Part shown: one piece after another, positions 36,389 through 47,718 of the stretch | Layout: each line of letters starts with the position of its first letter | How positions within the stretch are numbered: the first letter of the stretch is position 1 | Assembly: GCA_001600455.1 (NCBI GenBank) | Contig: BCKC01000005.1 | Coordinates: 2,418,001 to 2,482,000 of the forward strand | DNA from: Endocalyx cinctus | Lineage: Eukaryota > Ascomycota > Sordariomycetes > Amphisphaeriales > Apiosporaceae | DNA length: 64,000 nucleotides | Direction: 5' to 3' | Translations under genes and position numbers: made by a program | Notes under the pieces: model-generated | The model's input: only the letters and a program-made list of their open reading frames with translations | Database searches by the model: none | Told to the model about the DNA's origin: nothing

Positions 36389-37838
36389 TCAGCTCTTTTC
36401 GCTCGTCCCCCATCTCTTGGTCTCGTCGCCATCAACCCAATCCTTCTCCACATAGCCTAACGCTTTTTTGACCTCGTCAACTTTGGTAGCTAAGCCCGTG
36501 TTCTTGCCAATGTTATCGCTGATCTTGACTGCTGGGTTTCCAGCCGCAGAGCTTAATTTAATAACGATATTTAGAGGCACAGATTTTTTGCCCGTGCTTA
36601 GTTGAGTAAAGTCATTGGTCAAGAATGTGCCGACGCCAAAGGTGGGCTGGAACCCTTGTTCTTCGGAGATCTTCTTGTACAAGATGCACTTCTCGATATC
36701 CAACGAATCAGAGAACACAATGGTCTTTTTCTCCTTAATACCTTGACTATCGTAGAACTGGCGCATCATTTTAACGAAGTTAGCGGGGTCCCCAGAATCT
36801 TGTCGCACGCCGGTGAAGACTTTTGCATAGGTTGGCGGGGATGCATTCTCAGCTAGTACAGGGAGATTTGGAGTATCTGGGAGGTATTTTATAGGCTTGC
36901 TGAATGCGTCTAAGAAAGCCGGCGTGCCGAAAGTATCTGTCAAGGCAATACCGAGTACGCCCTCACCGAAACATCCTACCCAGCGACGAAGAGCTTCCTC
37001 GGACGCATTCAGGTAGTCATTAGTTATGGCGGCTATACCCATAAACCACTCGTGAGCGACTGTGCCGATTGGTGCCAGGTTAAACCGCATAGCCAGATGA
37101 ACATTACTTGAGCCTGTTATCTTGCCAGGTAAACCTTTCTTCTCCCCGTCCTTGCTAGCCTTGACCAGCCCTCTAAAGACGAGAGCCTGGGTGTGATAAT
37201 CGCGTCGTCTGCGAGTACCGAATTCAGATACAATGCAGCCGGCTTCTATTAGTCGCATTCCCTTTTCATATGCTTTCTCTTCTTGCCCGTCGTAGTTCCA
37301 ATCGGTATCCATGAATTTGAAGTACGCTTCGGATGTTAGGGCGAGGAGGGGGATCTCGTAGAGTATGGTGTCTACCCATTTCCCGGTGATTTGGATGTGG
37401 ACATTACCAACATCTTGGTCACTAGTGGTGTCCTTTTCTTCGACGGGATGGAAAGTTGGAGTCAACTGTTCGCGAGGCGAAAGGCGAAACTCTTTCAAAA
37501 ACTCGAGATATTCGGGTGTCAGATACTTGCACTGTGTCTGTAAGTATCGAAGTTCATCGCCTGATAAGGAAATATTTCCAAGCTCTGTAAGAAGCAAGAA
37601 TTAGCCGTGAAACTAGGTGACAGATTTACAACCCCTCCTTACTGTAGATCTGGTCGCACAACCAAGCGAAGGCTTTTCTCGAAAGTTTCTTTTCGGGAGT
37701 GCGGTTCGTGAAAGCATAGGTAACAGGTACGTCACGGTAGTACTTGTAAATTGCGCATTGCATAGTAAGTTTATAAAGATCGGTATCCAAGAAGGATATG
37801 ACACCTTCGGGGAAGGAAGTAGACCAATCGAATGCCAT
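36389..37838 (-). CDS. NPT1: Nicotinate phosphoribosyltransferase
   Basis: First enzyme of the Preiss-Handler NAD salvage route: nicotinate plus PRPP (and ATP) gives nicotinate mononucleotide. Two exons (37838-37643 and 37584-36389) give about 463 residues, normal for fungi. The N-terminus has LDTDLYKLTMQ, as in yeast Npt1. Further family segments are SEFGTRRRRDYHTQ, TGSSNVHLAM, the active-site GTVAHEWFMG with the phosphorylated His, and the phosphate-binding VRQDSGDP. The C-terminal GVGTFLTND also fits. The intron is 58 nt with a GTAAGG donor. It is the first housekeeping gene on the right-hand side of the window. Expected location is nucleus and cytosol. Confidence 0.97.
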
Positions 37839-39018
37839 ATCGTAAACCTCTGTGACGTTGGCTATAGTGATAATAGAACTTCACGAATTATAAAAAACGA
37901 AAAGGAAAATATTTTTTGTTTAATAATACTCAATATATGTTAAATATGAATATATTATTTAATCTTTTCCTTCATGATTCTATCAGATAATAGCAATATG
38001 TAGATTTGCTGCTCCTGAACTATGAAATAAAGGACGAGGAATAGTGAGGGTAGATGGTAGAGGGGCAGAGGGGCAGAGGGGTAGACGAAGAATGAGGATT
38101 TAATGTTTGTTTCATAACCTCATCGTATGGCATATTTATCACGGATTCTCAAAACTTGTGATGAGAAGAGGAGATGAGTCAATATTTGATGTAAAAGTTT
38201 AGAACTTACCCAGTAGTATGTTTTGCTAATAATAAAAGTCTGAGAGTCAACCCCACGTCGAAGGTAGTCATTCAGTCAGTAGATGACCGAGATCTATTAT
38301 CTCTTGCAGTACGCTGTAGAGGGGTAACTAACGGGAACGCGTAATACCTAGGCTGCTAAGTAAATAACCTATCAGCAGCTCATGCACTATCTTTTATCAC
38401 TGATGTTTCAGTGCTTATGCTTGTCATTTTATTCCCGATATAGGCCGATAGACTCGGTACAGAGGCTGAGAGGGTACCTACATAGTACCTGAACTACCTT
38501 TGATAGGTATTCAGGTATTCAGGTACTTACTTAGGGAAGCACCTACAGCCAATCTCCAGGGCTGTCTGGCTGCCTAGGACTTATCACACTTATCAGTTTA
38601 GTACATTAACCTACTTAATCTTAAACTGATTAGTTGCATATAACGGTATCTTATCTATACTATATTAAGATCATTATCTAATCAAAAGCATACTAACCTT
38701 ACCTAAACAATCTATTGGCTGAAAATAAACAAGGGGGACAAGAATCCCAAATCGTGGCCTTAATTATTTCCACTGAATTGAATTGAACGATTGAACCCCG
38801 GACTTTTTCTGAAAAGACAGCTACACTAATAAAAAGTACATAATCAAATCTAGCAACATAACACATAACACTTTACATCTACATCTACATCTACATCTAC
38901 AACTACAATTCTATCCTTCTTTTTGTTTCCAAGTCTAAGATTTTCATTCTACTCAGAGGCGTTTTATCTTTCCTTCTTTTATTTACTTATTAATTTAGTC
39001 TTGTCTAACACCCGGAAA
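37839..39018. other. Divergent promoter region, NAPRT / SEC61 beta
   Basis: About 1.2 kb with simple repeats: a GAGGGGCA-type repeat near 38060-38084 and ACATCT repeats next to the SEC61 beta start. It also holds an inverted copy of the CCTAGCAGCCTAG word at 38348-38360 with one mismatch. A tRNA-like fragment on the minus strand near 38785-38825 is degenerate. No protein gene is supported. Confidence 0.6.
38875..38898 (+). repeat. ACATCT hexamer repeat in SEC61 beta leader
   Basis: Four perfect tandem copies about 120 bp before the SEC61 beta ATG, followed by degenerate CTAC units. It probably lies in the promoter or the 5' UTR. Confidence 0.85.
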
Positions 39019-39674
39019 ATGGTACGTTTATAACATAGTCATGCAGAACTTCGTGTCGCGTGAAGAGGTCGATTCTCTTATGAAGAAAGACCCAAGTCTC
39101 AAACTCGGTTATCGTATTTCCTCGGTCAACTCGAAACTAATCCATGAAATTTTATCTTCATAGTCTTCTCCTCGTCCCTCCTCTCCCGCCAACGCGCCGG
39201 TCGCAACCGGTGCGAGCTCCGGTCGTCCTTCATCCCCTGCTCCCCCCGGAGGTGCCCGAACTGCTATCCGACGAAGAGCCGCCGCCGACCAGAAGGAGAA
39301 GATTGCGAATGCGCGACCAAGCAGCACCAGAGCCGCCGGTGCCGGTGGTAGCAGCAGCACGATGTTGAGTACGTTCATCGATTATATACCCAACCGCTGC
39401 GATCACTCGCAATTCAGGGGTTTTATATCACTACACACGACACCGAAAACTGACTTCGTTTTGTTTAATTAGGGCTATACACCGATGAGTCCCCTGGTTT
39501 GAAGGTTGACCCTGTCGTCGTTTTGGTTTTGTCTCTTGTCTTCATCTTCAGCGTTGTTGCTTTACACAGTACGTATTATATCTAGTTCGACGAAAGATTC
39601 GTGCCCATGCCATACGGGTGCTTACCATTAATTGTACAGTCATTGCAAAGATCACTCGACGATTCTCCAGCTAA
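39019..39674 (+). CDS. SBH1: Sec61 beta subunit of the ER translocon
   Basis: Tail-anchored subunit (about 112 residues) of the Sec61 protein-conducting channel in the ER membrane. Four exons: 39019-39021, 39164-39368, 39473-39568 and 39640-39674. The first exon is just the ATG, followed by a GTACGT donor. Splicing gives MSSPRPSSP at the start, as in fungal Sec61 beta proteins. The cytosolic part is Ser/Pro-rich and then GGARTAIRRRAAADQKEKI, which is highly conserved. LYTDESPGLKVDPVVV leads into a single C-terminal membrane helix (LVLSLVFIFSVVALH). The protein ends with IAKITRRFSS. The gene is too fragmented to appear as one open frame. All junction phases agree, so the model is strong. Confidence 0.95.
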
Positions 39675-40300
39675 ACGAAGAAAACTACGAATTTGGGTGT
39701 GCTGATGGTGGCAGAGACGGAAAGCTAACCGCTGGCGATGGCGCGGCTTCATAATAGCCGCGACTCTCAGTTGTTAATATAAGCAGAAATCGGGCGGAAG
39801 AAAAAAAGAAATAAACGAGCATCAGCACCGATGCGAGTCACAGCTGGCACTTGATCGAGGCCTGAACCTACATACATGTCTTCGACAGCCTGGCCTTTGT
39901 ACCATATCTTCTGACAGGCGTCAAAAAATTAATTCATTTGCGTTTCATTGAAAACGGAGCACGAGACAAGCAAGCATTTGCCACGTATTTTATTTTTTTT
40001 ACTTGATATAGTGATTCCGTGGGCCGAGTGCTATTATATTTCGAGCTTGGCTATGAACTGACTTTCAAACTAGACACCCCGCAACACTTATCCCGCAGGC
40101 GACATCGAATGTGCTATCTGTTATTCAAATCTAGCACGTCAAAGTTATCCATCCCACTAATATGAATCCATTTTAGACAGTTCAAAAGAAGTCGAAGGAA
40201 TAGGAGTGGTGATATTTATTGATTTCCATACGCTAAAAGAAAAGAAAAGAAAAGAAAACAGGAAGGAGAGAGTACAGTATGAAAGAAAAAGATGCGTATC
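39675..40300. other. Convergent 3' spacer
   Basis: Between the SEC61 beta stop and the SDR stop. Contains an AAAAG-type repeat near 40235-40258. No gene is visible. Confidence 0.6.
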
Positions 40301-41305
40301 TCAAAGATCGAATTTTTGCCCAACCAATTCTTCGCTCAGCTCCCACAACTTCTTCGCATTCTCGGCATCCGTCGCATACGCTAAGGGCGTACCGACCTGG
40401 CAATCATCGTCGACAAACGACCCATTCTTATCCTCCGAATCGAGAGCCGGGTCAAGCGCAGCGCACAGCAGCGGCGCCGTTCCCTGAGACAGCGACCGCG
40501 GCGCGAGCATGTGCCACGTCACCTCCCCGTTATTGCGCCGCGACATTTCCGCGATGGCACTCGGGTCGAACTCGGTCAGGTGCGCGCCCAGGCTCGTATC
40601 CAAGACGAGACCCGGCGCGACCGAGCACGCCGTCACGGGACGATGGCCGGCTCGCAACCGACGCGCTAACTCGACCCCGAAGAGGATGTTCGCCGTCTTG
40701 GATTGTCCGTACGCGGTCCACTTCTCGTAACCTTCCGGGGAGGAGAAGTTGTAGTCGTCGAACCGGAAGGGACTCACTCTAGAACCGGCGCTCGAAACGT
40801 TGACGATCCTTCCCCGAGGAGAAGAAGAACCGGCGGAAGGCAGGATCTTGGACATTAGGAGATTCGTCAGGAGGAAGTGGCCCAGATGGTTCGCGCACAG
40901 GTGCATCTCGATCCCCTCGGGCTCGTTCACCTCGCGCGTCTCGATCGCCATGCGTCCGGCGTTGTTGACGACGACGTCGATCCGCGGTATCGAGAGGTCC
41001 TCGACGATCCTCTCGGCGGCCCCGCGCACGGAGGCGAAGTCGGAGAGCTCGGCGGCGACGAAGGTGACGCGCACGGCCGGGTGGCGCGCTCGGATCTCCT
41101 CCACCGCGGCGGCCGTCTTCCCGGGGCTGCGGCTCACGAGGATCAGGTGGGCGGGCGGCGACGGGGATCGCGCTAGGGAAAGGGCTAGGTTCCCGCCGAG
41201 ACCGTTCGATCCCGTGCCGGTGATGAGGAAGACGCGGTTCGCGATGCGCGAGGAGAAGGCTTGGACGACTTCGTCGGCGGTGGTGGTGGGTCCGAAGGAG
41301 TTCAT
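40301..41305 (-). CDS. Short-chain dehydrogenase/reductase (retinol dehydrogenase-like)
   Basis: NAD(P)-dependent oxidoreductase of 334 residues, single exon. The Rossmann signature reads ITGTGSNGLGG near residue 30. The NNAG motif follows near residue 115, then VNVSSAGS with the catalytic Ser, and YGQSK with the Tyr and Lys. C-terminal SVAPGLVLDTSLG is the usual segment after the active site. The length and the HLGHFLLTNLL helix place it with the WWOX/retinol-dehydrogenase-like classical SDRs, which fungi use on many ketone and alcohol substrates. The gene is GC-rich. A TATA-like element (TATAAAAT on the minus strand) occurs about 30 bp before the ATG. Two matched palindromes lie 180-250 bp upstream and could be its operators. 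Substrate unknown. Confidence 0.92.
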   Translation of the reverse strand: MNSFGPTTTADEVVQAFSSRIANRVFLITGTGSNGLGGNLALSLARSPSPPAHLILVSRSPGKTAAAVEEIRARHPAVRVTFVAAELSDFASVRGAAERIVEDLSIPRIDVVVNNAGRMAIETREVNEPEGIEMHLCANHLGHFLLTNLLMSKILPSAGSSSPRGRIVNVSSAGSRVSPFRFDDYNFSSPEGYEKWTAYGQSKTANILFGVELARRLRAGHRPVTACSVAPGLVLDTSLGAHLTEFDPSAIAEMSRRNNGEVTWHMLAPRSLSQGTAPLLCAALDPALDSEDKNGSFVDDDCQVGTPLAYATDAENAKKLWELSEELVGQKFDL

Positions 41306-41487
41306 GATGGGTAGTGCGATGGGGTGAATAAATTTTATACTGGCGGTTACAGAGGTAGAGAAATATATATATTGATAATGATTCTTAAGATACAGATAGA
41401 ATGCTGAAAGTGAAGTTGATGGTGATGCTATAAAACCTATACCGAAGTCATCTCGACATCCTTCTCTTATATATACTGGAACACTTC

Positions 41488-41504
41488 ATGGTCCCGAGGA
41501 CCAT
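41488..41504. promoter_or_regulatory. Palindrome 1 upstream of SDR gene
   Basis: ATGGTCC CGA GGACCAT: perfect 7-bp arms around a 3-bp centre. It sits about 185 bp upstream of the SDR ATG. It may be a binding site for a dimeric regulator. This is inferred from symmetry and from the second copy. Confidence 0.55.
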
Positions 41505-41536
41505 ATAGGTAAATCATCATCGCATATCCCGCGGAC

Positions 41537-41555
41537 TTTGGTCCTTAGGACCAAA
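41537..41555. promoter_or_regulatory. Palindrome 2 upstream of SDR gene
   Basis: TTTGGTCCT T AGGACCAAA: perfect 9-bp arms around one base. The inner TGGTCC/GGACCA is the same as in palindrome 1, and the centres are 50 bp apart, about five helical turns. Function is inferred. Confidence 0.55.
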
Positions 41556-42122
41556 AAAATAATCCCTACATGAATCATCTTGCTATACATATAGACGTGT
41601 GATTAGTCATTCACGATGTAGGAACGTTAAGCCCGCGGGTTCGGCGATAAGATCTGCTAGTTGCTTGTGCTGAGCTAATCCTAATACGCTTTGATCAGAA
41701 TAATAGTGACAAAGGACGAATGCCGCGGGATTAGAGAGTCCTTCTTGTCGGAATACCGAGCTTTTGATTCTGGAATATTCAACGTTGTGATAAATCGTCA
41801 CTCTTCAACCGGAGGCTTGGCGTACGATGAATATTTGCTGACATGAATCTAATACAAAATTAGAATCACGAAAAAGAAGGGAAAAGCTCGTGGAGTTAAG
41901 GTTTAAGTTGGGTTTGACCGGAATTTTTCAAGGAACACACATTCAGCAAGGGCCAGAGATGAGGTAATGAATTATTTTCTTAGGAGCGTCCAGCTACATT
42001 ATTTGCTCACATCTTAATACCAAATATGTTCATCATGCCAAAAAGCGAATGCCAAACTACTTCCCGCTTGGTCGTTATGGACACAGCAACACTTATGCCC
42101 CATATCCACTCTATCATAACTT

Positions 42123-42621
42123 TTACTCCGGAACCTTCACATCCGCCGAACTGGTCCCATCGTTCACCGGCAAGCCCTCCTCGTCTCCAGGCTCTCGGTA
42201 CGATCCCTGAGCGGGCTTCGCGTGACGAGTCTTCGAGTCGAGTATGTTCGACTCGTCGATCGCTTCTGTATCATCTCGTGCTAAAATATCCATGGCTATT
42301 TGTCAGTGTACTATTTCATTCATTATCAATTTAAACTCGTATTTTCCACCAGGTTGAAGATATGTGTGGATGTAGAGAAGTTGTATCAAATACGGATAGG
42401 GTGAGGAACGGGTGAATAGACGGAAGATAAAATAGCAAAAACTGCCGAGGGGAGAAAGTACCAAGCTGTTCATCCGTGTCCGCTTTCTGTCCATCGATTG
42501 GGTCCTCGATCCTCTCGTTGTCTGAAACTACGGGTATTTCTTCGTGCTTGTGACCTTGGCGCGAGACGTAGGAGTTGTCCTCGACTTGGCCGGAGGGTGC
42601 GTCGTTTTCGTAGCTGGACAT
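42123..42621 (-). CDS. Small conserved hydrophilic protein
   Basis: Protein of about 110 residues from two exons (42621-42462 and 42295-42123) separated by a 166-nt intron. The start is MSSYENDAPSG; an in-frame Met 26 codons upstream would add a basic, leader-like stretch. The sequence is acidic and has no membrane helix, signal peptide or Cys. The second exon has the segments ARDDTEAIDESNI and GSYREPGDEEGLP, which look like short conserved blocks seen in uncharacterised fungal proteins. The two exons join in phase and both keep the same acidic composition, which supports a real gene. Function unknown; I would expect an intrinsically disordered protein. Confidence 0.65.
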
Positions 42622-43425
42622 TTTGTCTATATGTGGATGTCTTTGTATTTCTTTAAACTTTCGTGTTGAATAAATCGTGAATGTGAAAAGTCTATCCAAT
42701 AACTTGTGGAATGAATGTTTAGAGTACTTGTTGATGAAACTGAATTCAAGATATTAAATTCCAGGAAGACTGTCTCGTTCTTATACACACGGAATATAGT
42801 TTCACACGATCGTTGTGTAATGCACGATATTTCTACAGATCAGATTCCAGCCGATTCCCCCATGGTTAATACAGGGGTAATTCAAAGTCAATGACATCCT
42901 TTCCTATACTCATCATCGCTCAATGTTCTCCTTTATGTCGGCGTCCGCATCCATGACGCCATTCATCTATTAATGAATCATTATCGTCTAGAAGGTCAGG
43001 GGATGAAGGGGAAAAAAGAAAAAAAAAAGGAGGTCCAGAAATATACTAGAAGTTACCCCGGCTTATTTTCACCGTCCCAGATGGTTCCAATCAATCGGAT
43101 TACTTCCTGGCGATCTTAGACTAGAAACATACCGATCTCCCAAACGCCTTGTTCTTAAGATCAGAAATTTATCAGAGGCGCCAGGTGAGACATCGGTTCA
43201 GCCTAACTGGCAGACTAACTACCAATAAAACCAGCCCGTGTCATGACGTTAACCACTTTCATCAACAAAGAACGAGGCTCGACCGCTAAGAACTAGGCTT
43301 AAAACAGTAACTAACATTTTCATTCATTCGAGTATCGTAAAGGGTATCTATCCTATATGCTCTTTTCGTTTCTTCCTCGTTGCTTCCAACGTATTTTCTT
43401 CCATCGTGAATTTGACATCACTAAG
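42622..43425. other. Spacer with no gene
   Basis: Promoter side of the small conserved gene and 3' flank of the large glycosyltransferase gene. Stop-dense, with an A-rich tract near 43013-43030. Confidence 0.6.
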
Positions 43426-46400
43426 CTACAGGGGATTGGACGGACCCCCTCCACCACCACGCCTGAGCCCATCGCCTGTCTGCATACTCTCCTCGATCGC
43501 CCTTCTTAATTCCTCATCATCATTATTGTCCTGAACGCCCGCTTTGCGACGATACTCCTCCTCGGCCAGACTTTGTTTCTTGACGTATTCCAAAACGATA
43601 TCCTCTTCCGATTTGAGCGTAGAAGCCCGCGCCAGCTCTTCTTTATGAGCTTTCTCTGATTCCTCAAGGATGCGCTTGAATTCTTCGTCATCATCGTCAT
43701 GTTGCTGAGACTGAGATACTTGACGTGATGCTTCTATAGCCTTTCTCAGCTCTTCCTCCTCTGCAGCATCGTGATCCGCCTCTTGGGTATGTGCTTGTGT
43801 TTCTGCCTTCGATGCTTCAATAGCTTTTTTGTATTCTTCGTCTTCTGGTTGCACCTTACGTTCTGTCTCTGATCTTTCGAGAGCTCTCTTAAAGTCTTCG
43901 TCACTCTCTTCGCTGTCTTCATGGTTATGCATACGTATTCCCGAGTGTTGCTGCTCTGCCATGCTAAGTTTCACCGCTTGTTCGACCAATGCTTGATACT
44001 CTTCGTCTGTAATGTCTTCCAGATCGCCGATATCACGGGGAGGAAGCGGAGGTGGAGGCTGAAAAGAACTTTCTGAGGACAACTCGGATACGGGCCGCTT
44101 AATGTCAGGTAAATAATTTGAAAATGATGAGACGTTAGAAGACGTCGATCCCACCGTACTCGTTGTCATCGACCGTGTCCTAAACATGTTCACACTTGAT
44201 CGAATGGCGAGCTCGACACGCGCATCATCAGACACGTTACCCCTAGAGGTTTCCTGTACCGCAGCTTGTATGGCACGCTCGAATTCCTCGTCCTGCTCTG
44301 TGTTGCGAGAACCGACTGAGACGTCCTCGTCGATGAAAGACCTTGATCCATTGTTTTGGGCATGCTGTCTTTTCCAGGCTCTCTTCTGCTCCTGAAGTTT
44401 CTTCCGTTCTTCGAAAGGAAGGTGTCTCGTATGAAACCAACCGGTTTTTGGAGGAGCAGTAGAACCTTCTGGCGTAACTGTAGCGTGCCCAGGAGATACG
44501 GATGATGGTAAATTATCCCTGGATTTACCTTTTTGTCTTTGCTTCAAGGCATAAAATCCCTTCATGTTATCTTTAGCAGCCATCCATCGCGTTTCAATAT
44601 CTTCACGTTCTTCAACCGTCGACGCAGTAAACTCTTGATTGCCCTGAGAAATGCGGGACGCGACGATGTAGTTGTAGGCACTCTGCGCGAATAATGATTG
44701 AATTTCGGCGTTCACTCCAGCCAATGTGTAGGCTGGCAAAGACCACGCTCCTATAAAATGTGGTGAGCGGATGCGTTATAAGTTCAGAGTTCGAATGAAA
44801 ACTTACCAGCTGAAGTCTTGAGAAATAGACCCCCAATACCTTTACCAACCCCTTTGAGTAGCCCGACACCACCCTCCTTTTCAGCGCCTCGTATAGGCTG
44901 TGTGACGAGTCCAGTGATTCCATCGTACAGTCCGTATCCGAATTCTTTTCCAGCAACCTTCAGACCGCTACCAAATCCTGTGACTTTTTCTGTCGGACGG
45001 ACCGTATCGTCGTGATAGAGGGTAGGAACATTTCGGAAGCCTCGAGCAAGTCCAAGGCAAAAGTTCATAGGACTTCTCGCCCCCGTGACAACGATGCTTT
45101 GAATGCTCTTACCGGCTCCTAGGGTGTGCTCGAAAGCCTGGTTGGTCGATCCAGGCGATGCAGGAGGAACTGGCGTCTGGCCTCGGTCATTCGATTTCCG
45201 TGGTCCAGATGTTGGCGGTGCCTCAGACTGGATTGTCGACTGCTCCGATGCTGTAGTCGCCGATTGCGTCAAGCTTGGCATACTACTGCTAGGCGTGCTC
45301 ATTCCAACTGGGTTCGAGGAAGCACTGGTTTCATCTGCATTGGCGGACGATTGTCCTAATTTTCCCGATGCTGCCTTGAAAATATCGCGTGGGAAATCAG
45401 CTACTGCCATGGCGATTGTACTAACATCACCTAATAGAGCCGATGAAGTGGCTGTTATAGGATCCGTAGGATGGTCCTCGGTACTATATTCTTTTGATCG
45501 AAAGCTATAAAAATAGTATTAGCGCTGGGAACATTCAGACTACTGTACCGGTATTTACACTTACAGTTTCAAATCAGAGTACTGCAGTAAGCCCATATTT
45601 ACCAATGTCGTCGCTGCCAGAGCACTAAGGTGGACTTTAGTTCGTCGTAAGCGCCATACTGCCACTCGACTTGGAACCAAGGAGCAGCGAAGAGTGTCGA
45701 CAGCTAGAAATTTATGGAAGCTTTGTGCTCCAACGTCAGCTCCTTTTTCTTCTCGGATTTTCTCGCCTAGTTCACGAGCCCTCTCTTGCGTTTCTGGTTT
45801 GATTGCTACATTAATAGCCTCGGCGAGCTTATCACCCGTCAGACTTTTATATGGGATAGGATCTGGTCCGGCACCAGCTCTCGCGACCATCGCACCCCAG
45901 AATGGCTGATCTCCGAAGAAAGGTACGACGATGGTGGGTTTTCCTGCTTGAATACCCGCAGCCGTAGTTCCAGCACCTCCGTGATGACAAACCGCGGAAA
46001 CGTGCTTGAAAAGCCAATCATGAGGCACATTTCCCAGCATAAATACGCCTTCGGGGATCCCTACTGAGTCAGCACCTAAACCTCCCCAACCTTTGGAGAC
46101 AAGAGCTCGAACACCGGTCTTAGCCACAGCCTCGAATATCATACGAGTAAGAGCATCAGGGTCGTCAACAACGATAGATCCGAATCCAATGTAGACGGGG
46201 GGTGGACCTGCTTCAAGGAACGCAGCGAGTTCTGGGTCGGGGGTATACGATGAAGCTAAATTGAGGAAGTAGAAGCCGGCGATATCTATGTGCTGTCCCC
46301 AATCGTTTGGCTTGGGGATAAGAGCGGGCGACCTTTACATAACAGTCAGGTGTAAGTTGCAAGTCAGCTCAACGAGTAATATAAGTAGACTTACCAGCAA

Positions 46401-47718
46401 TATGTGTACGGAATTCGAAGCCGTGTTAATACCGCGGGCGCCCATATCAGAGACAGCGGTTCTAAATCAAGGACTTTCGTTCTAAACCGATTTATGACAT
46501 CGCCTAGCCCTTGCCATGTCATCATTTCCACGAGAGTGTACGATAGGTAGTTTGTAGTGACAGGATCCGTATTGGATGATTGGATATTTGCGAGTGGCTG
46601 GGGGAAAGCTCTGGTCGGGGACCATGGCATCCTGTGAAAGTGATTTAGCTCTAGGGTCATAGTCAAAATAACTATCGTAAACTTACGTGAACATCAAGTG
46701 AAGAGGTACACCCAGCTTCTCGGCAACATGTATATGAGCAAAACTCGGTGGGTTCGCGATGATGGCGTCTGCAACAAACGGGTTTGCATTCTCAGGTAAA
46801 GGAGGTTGCGTGGCGTTCGGGTCGTTCTCTTTAGCTCGACGACCAAATCGTGGTGCAGGTCCCAGGCCATCCCCGGCTTCTATACATGATCTCCAGCAGC
46901 CAAGGACGATCTCTTCTATTCCCTTTCTTCGTTTCGTAATCTCTCCGTTTTTCAACGCGTCAATACCAGGCATGAGTCCCGGGTTTTTTACCATGAAGGC
47001 CATTAGCTCAGCAGGGTCGCCACCGATGCTGAAAAATTCGAGGCCATTTTCTTCGACGAACTTTTGAAAAGTGGCGTGCGTAGCTATCCTCACACGGTGG
47101 CCATAGGTATTTTTCAAGATCTGACCTAAAGCGACAAATGGCTGCACGTCACCTCGAGAACCGACGATTTGAATGACCACGTTCAGCTTCGGTGGAGGAG
47201 TCTGACCGGGCTGTCCGCCAAGACTTGGTGGGATATAAGGGGGTGGAAGTGGCTGCTCAGCATTTAGTCTAGCCTCTATGCTCATTTGATGCCGTAGAGT
47301 AGGGGCGAGCATGTCGGCAAGCTGCCGACTTGTCTGATTGATGCTGATGTTGACCCGACCATCATCTACAACATAGAGCTTTTATATTAGCACGAAAGTC
47401 CCCGGATAAAGCTAGGGCGAACAGAAATTAGATTAGGAAGCGCGCTTTGGGTGACTTACCAGTAACGGCGGCACCAGCATCAAATCCAGCTTGATGCAGG
47501 GACAGCTGGTCATGGAATTCGCTGTAGGCCGGAGGAACGTCGTCCCCAGCTCCAAGTTCAGGAAGGTCAGGCATCATGATTTCTTCGTAACTATCATGAG
47601 AGGCGAGTCCCGGGGCATTCCCCGGCGGGGTTCTAGATCCCGTGGTATCAACTGTTCCGCTTCTTGACCTATACGCCTCCTGCTCCGCCAGAACTCTCTT
47701 CTCGTCAACCACAGACAT
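43426..47718 (-). CDS. GT1 sterol-glucosyltransferase-like protein with UIM tail
   Basis: Very large protein of about 1321 residues. Exons: 47718-47460, 47365-46687, 46631-46395, 46332-45565, 45504-44807 and 44750-43426; all phases agree. Residues about 120-600 form a GT1 (UGT80/Atg26-like) glycosyltransferase: VVIQIVGSRGDVQPFVALG at the acceptor domain and CHHGGAGTTAAGIQAGKPT plus FFGDQPFWG at the UDP-sugar site. The likely reaction is glucosylation of a sterol or other lipid from UDP-glucose. No N-terminal GRAM or PH domain is seen, unlike Atg26. Residues about 640-880 hold a Ser-rich linker and a Gly-rich KEFGYGLYDGITGLVTQP segment that resembles Vps13/Atg2-type repeats. The last 290 residues carry about eight ubiquitin-interacting-motif-like helices of the DEEFxxAIxxS type. 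A fusion of this kind implies recruitment to ubiquitylated membranes. Confidence 0.9.
43477..44292 (-). repeat. UIM-like coding repeat array (about 8 units)
   Basis: Within the last exon of the glycosyltransferase gene. Units include DEEFERAIQAAVQET, DEEYQALVEQAVKLS, DEDFKRALERS, DEEYKKAIEAS, EEELRKAIEAS, DEEFKRILEES, EEDIVLEYVKKQS and DEELRRAIEES. Each has the acidic start, central Ala-like position and late Ser of the ubiquitin-interacting motif. Spacing is irregular and linkers are Gln/Asp/Glu-rich. Confidence 0.8.

Larger units (their letters stand above)
41306..42122. other. SDR upstream region with palindromes
   Basis: Contains the two dyad elements listed separately. A 64-codon frame at 41607-41801 on the minus strand has no motif and is not called. 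The rest is AT-rich. Confidence 0.55.

Noticed and set aside
38785..38825. Minus-strand tRNA-like piece with GGGGTTCAATC and TAGTGTAGC
   Set aside because: The distance between boxes is too short and the flanks do not form an acceptor stem. Not called as an RNA gene.
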